DNA from: Arthrobacter oryzae
GTDB lineage: Bacteria > Actinomycetota > Actinomycetes > Actinomycetales > Micrococcaceae
Length of the DNA stretch: 64,000 bases
Assembly: GCF_030812315.1 (NCBI RefSeq)
Contig: NZ_JAUSSM010000003.1
Coordinates: 1 to 64,000, forward strand
Reading direction: 5' to 3'
Shown: positions 62,068 to 64,000 of the stretch, piece by piece
Layout of the letters: each line of letters opens with the position of its first letter
Position numbering within the stretch: position 1 is the first letter of the stretch
Made by a program: the position numbers and the translations under genes
Notes under the pieces: generated by a model
Told to the model about the DNA's origin: nothing
What the model saw: only the letters and a program-made list of their open reading frames with translations
Database searches by the model: none

Positions 62068-62438
62068 TGGCCGGAGAAGTGGATCTGACCGTCCGGCTGA
62101 CGGAGTCACCTGGCGCACCCGAGTACGTGTTCCGACTGGTTTTCCGCAGCGGAACAACGGCGCGGGATACCGCCCTTGAGGGGTCAACGCTGCCGGACCC
62201 CGACGCGGCCCTGGCCGCCGTCGAACGCTTCGGCGAGGAAGTCTTCTTTGTGCCGCGGCGTGCTGACATGATGTGCACCCAGCAATATGGCGGCCCCCAG
62301 GTGGCAGTAGTGACCGGGACATTCCACGGCCGTCCCGTGCACAGCCGCTTCAGCCTGACCGACGGCTGTGAGATTGCCCGGTGGCGTTCCATGGCCCCGC
62401 TCTTCGGCGGCACGCCGGGATCCACCGGTCAGACCTAA
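62067..62438 (+). CDS. SSI-like domain protein without signal peptide
   Basis: A 123-residue protein whose C-terminal half MCTQQYGGPQVAVVTGTFHGR...SLTDGCEIARW matches the SSI-like protein two genes upstream, including the identical CTQQYGGPQ. The N-terminal half (VDLTVRLTESPGAPEYVFRLVFRSG) keeps the SSI strand pattern but has no first cysteine pair. There is no signal peptide, so it should stay in the cytoplasm. GGGAGGACTG precedes the ATG, which overlaps the glycosylase stop. Its partner is unknown. Confidence 0.72.
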   Translation: MAGEVDLTVRLTESPGAPEYVFRLVFRSGTTARDTALEGSTLPDPDAALAAVERFGEEVFFVPRRADMMCTQQYGGPQVAVVTGTFHGRPVHSRFSLTDGCEIARWRSMAPLFGGTPGSTGQT

Positions 62439-62470
62439 GCAGCGCGGGCCCCAACGCACCCTGCCCTTCA

Positions 62471-62514
62471 ACAGGAACGTCCCGGGAGCCGTTCGGCCGC
62501 CGGGACGTTCCTGT
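62471..62514. terminator. 15-bp perfect hairpin between convergent genes
   Basis: ACAGGAACGTCCCGG (62471-62485) and CCGGGACGTTCCTGT (62500-62514) pair perfectly around a 14-base loop. No long U-run follows, but its position 33 bases after the inhibitor operon and facing the second subtilase gene makes it the likely end of both transcripts. Confidence 0.65.
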
Positions 62515-62573
62515 CAAACGCATTCCTTATTCAGTTGGACATTTGGCGCGTTTCCGGCCGGACGCTGTTCCGG

Positions 62574-64000
62574 CTAGTTTCCCGGAACCGTGTCGACCGG
62601 AGCGACCGCCGGAGCGCCGGACGGGGCCGGGGCCGCATCCGTGCCCACCTTGACGTTGACCCAGGTCTTGATGCCGTTGCCGCCCAGGCTCAGCCGGCCA
62701 AGGTAGGAGCCCTCGGCAAGGCCGGACCAGTTGGCTGTTGCCGTGGCGGCCGTGCCGTTCGGAGCAACGATGGGATTCGGGTTGACCGTCAGGTTCCCTG
62801 CGTCCCCGCTGAACGAGACAGCCTGGATCCGGGCAGAGGCGGCTCCGTTATCCGGGGTGGAGTAGAGATTGGCCACGATGTAGTACGTACCGGCCCTCGG
62901 TGATTCCAGGTCCAGGAACTCGCTGGCCGACGACGTCGCCACCTGCGTGGCCACGAGCTTCCCGCTGCCGTCCGGCGCGTAGACCACCATGTCCCAGTCG
63001 ACGTCCTCTGTCTCCGCCTGGATACCGAGCCGGGCAAACGTGGCACCGGCCGGAACAGTCACCTGGACGACGGCGTTGTGTTCGTCATTCTTGGCCGCAA
63101 AAGCGCCGGGAGTCTTGGTGATCGCTGTCTCGGACAGGGGTGCGAGCCCCTCAATGCCTACGGCAATGGGCGAATCCGAACCAGACACCAGGTCCATGGT
63201 CCCGCTGCCCGTTCCGGTGGCGGAGCTGAACGAGAACGACGGCGCAATCTGGGCATCCACCGGACGGACAGCCATCGGCGAACTGACCGTACGCGGGCCC
63301 TTCCACGTCAGGGTGCCGGTGGTGAACTTGCCTGTCGGGGCTCCGACGCTCTTCACCGTGATGGTGACGTCGAGGCTCTTACCTGCCTTCTTGAAGTCCA
63401 GGACGGCCGGTTCAACGCGAACATCGAAGCCCGGAAGGTTGACCTCGGCCCTGTACGTTCCGGGGACCAGGGCAGTGAGCGTCCGCTTGACCTTGATCTC
63501 GCCAACGAGGCTGCCGAGCGCAATGGAGGGGACATTGAGGTCGCGCGCGGCCAAGGTACCTGCCTTGCGTGCACCGGTGTCGACGCCTTGCCCGTTGAGG
63601 AAGGCATTCCACTGCTTGATGTCCGAGTTGTACACCAGCCCCGGATCCAGCACGCGGGCGGAGTCAATGTGGCCGGCGCCGCCTTCGAACGGGTTCAGGT
63701 TGGGCGTTCCGTCGGCGTTGACCAGCGGGTAGGCGGTGGTCATCATGGCGGACTTGACCATGGCAGGTGACCACTTGGGCTGCTTGCTGAACACCAGTGC
63801 CCCAAATCCTGCGATGTGCGGTGCGGCCATGGACGTGCCTGACATAAAGCCAAACTGCGCACCGTTGTTCCCAATGGTGGAAACGCCCGCAAGGACGTTG
63901 ACGCCGGGTGCTGAGATGTCCGGCTTCAGGAGGTCGCCTCCCGAGGCGAGGCTCGGACCACGGGAGGAGAAGCCGGCCACCTGGGGTGCCGGTGGGAGGG
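62574..64000 (-). CDS. Subtilisin-like serine protease (S8), 5' part outside the window
   Basis: The C-terminal 475 codons of a second large subtilase; the frame is open to the window edge. It begins in APQVAGFSSRGPSLASGGDLLKPDI and has the catalytic Ser in FMSGTSMAAPHIAGF. The rest parallels the protease at 57183 (MMTTAYPLVNADG, NGQGVDTGARKAGTLAARDLNVPSIALG, VNPNPIVAPNGTAATATANWSGLAEGSYLG), so the two are paralogues. The Asp/His part and signal peptide cannot be seen. It converges with the inhibitor operon. Confidence 0.92.
   Translation of the reverse strand, partial: LPPAPQVAGFSSRGPSLASGGDLLKPDISAPGVNVLAGVSTIGNNGAQFGFMSGTSMAAPHIAGFGALVFSKQPKWSPAMVKSAMMTTAYPLVNADGTPNLNPFEGGAGHIDSARVLDPGLVYNSDIKQWNAFLNGQGVDTGARKAGTLAARDLNVPSIALGSLVGEIKVKRTLTALVPGTYRAEVNLPGFDVRVEPAVLDFKKAGKSLDVTITVKSVGAPTGKFTTGTLTWKGPRTVSSPMAVRPVDAQIAPSFSFSSATGTGSGTMDLVSGSDSPIAVGIEGLAPLSETAITKTPGAFAAKNDEHNAVVQVTVPAGATFARLGIQAETEDVDWDMVVYAPDGSGKLVATQVATSSASEFLDLESPRAGTYYIVANLYSTPDNGAASARIQAVSFSGDAGNLTVNPNPIVAPNGTAATATANWSGLAEGSYLGRLSLGGNGIKTWVNVKVGTDAAPAPSGAPAVAPVDTVPGN

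Overview
The window is GC-rich and almost certainly chromosomal DNA of a Micrococcaceae actinobacterium of the Arthrobacter/Pseudarthrobacter type. The basis is strong G/C preference at third codon positions, a RamB-type regulator divergent from isocitrate lyase, a small SRP RNA-dnaX-recR block, a LytR_C-domain gene paired with a small partner gene as in mycobacteria, many short-leader or leaderless genes, and a Gfo/Idh/MocA plus sugar-isomerase catabolic locus. The genus is inference; no 16S rRNA gene is present.

Layout. 1-9.7 kb: yhhQ queuosine-precursor transporter, a TetR regulator behind twin operators, an epimerase-like protein with a membrane partner, a PdxK/ThiD-like kinase, a lipoprotein serpin, a DUF1801 protein, pyruvate oxidase (poxB) and an MHS-type MFS carrier. 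9.9-13.1 kb: a response regulator, sensor kinase and TAXI-type binding protein in one translationally coupled operon divergent from the MFS gene. 13.2-18.1 kb: the glyoxylate shunt, with ramB divergent from aceA and followed by aceB. 18.3-37.0 kb: a large carbohydrate locus. A ROK repressor faces an operon of isomerase/epimerases, Gfo/Idh/MocA dehydrogenases, a CUT1 ABC transporter without its own ATPase and a cytosolic beta-propeller; a complete CUT2 (Rbs-type) ABC transporter and a third epimerase follow. These genes look like uptake, oxidation and isomerisation or elimination of an uncommon sugar, glycoside or inositol. 37-48.7 kb: mixed housekeeping and envelope genes (GNAT, FrnE-like DsbA, TetR, LytR_C pair, HAD, Stealth phosphotransferase with an apparent ATT start, phosphodiesterase, formaldehyde dehydrogenase, glutathione peroxidase, M23 peptidase, MpaB-like). 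48.8-57.1 kb: tRNA-Ser(GGA), small SRP RNA, dnaX, recR, GNAT, lysC, two paralogous small proteins and a MarR regulator. 57.2-64 kb: two subtilisin-like proteases face a three-gene operon encoding two Streptomyces-subtilisin-inhibitor-like proteins and a putative 3-methyladenine DNA glycosylase.

The intergenic spaces are rich in repeated palindromic elements. Family A contains GTGAGAGAGCGT and family B contains GCGCGAACGGACA. Each forms tandem copies with a 32-bp period at one site. Family C has an ACGACGGCGG core, and there is a single GTTATCTGGACAAAAAC-type element. Several act as strong hairpins between genes and some supply or touch stop codons. The observations most worth following are the protease/inhibitor island, the kinase-TAXI operon, the non-ATG start of the Stealth gene, the 32-bp repeats, and a set of genes with a -10-like hexamer exactly 6 nt before the start codon.
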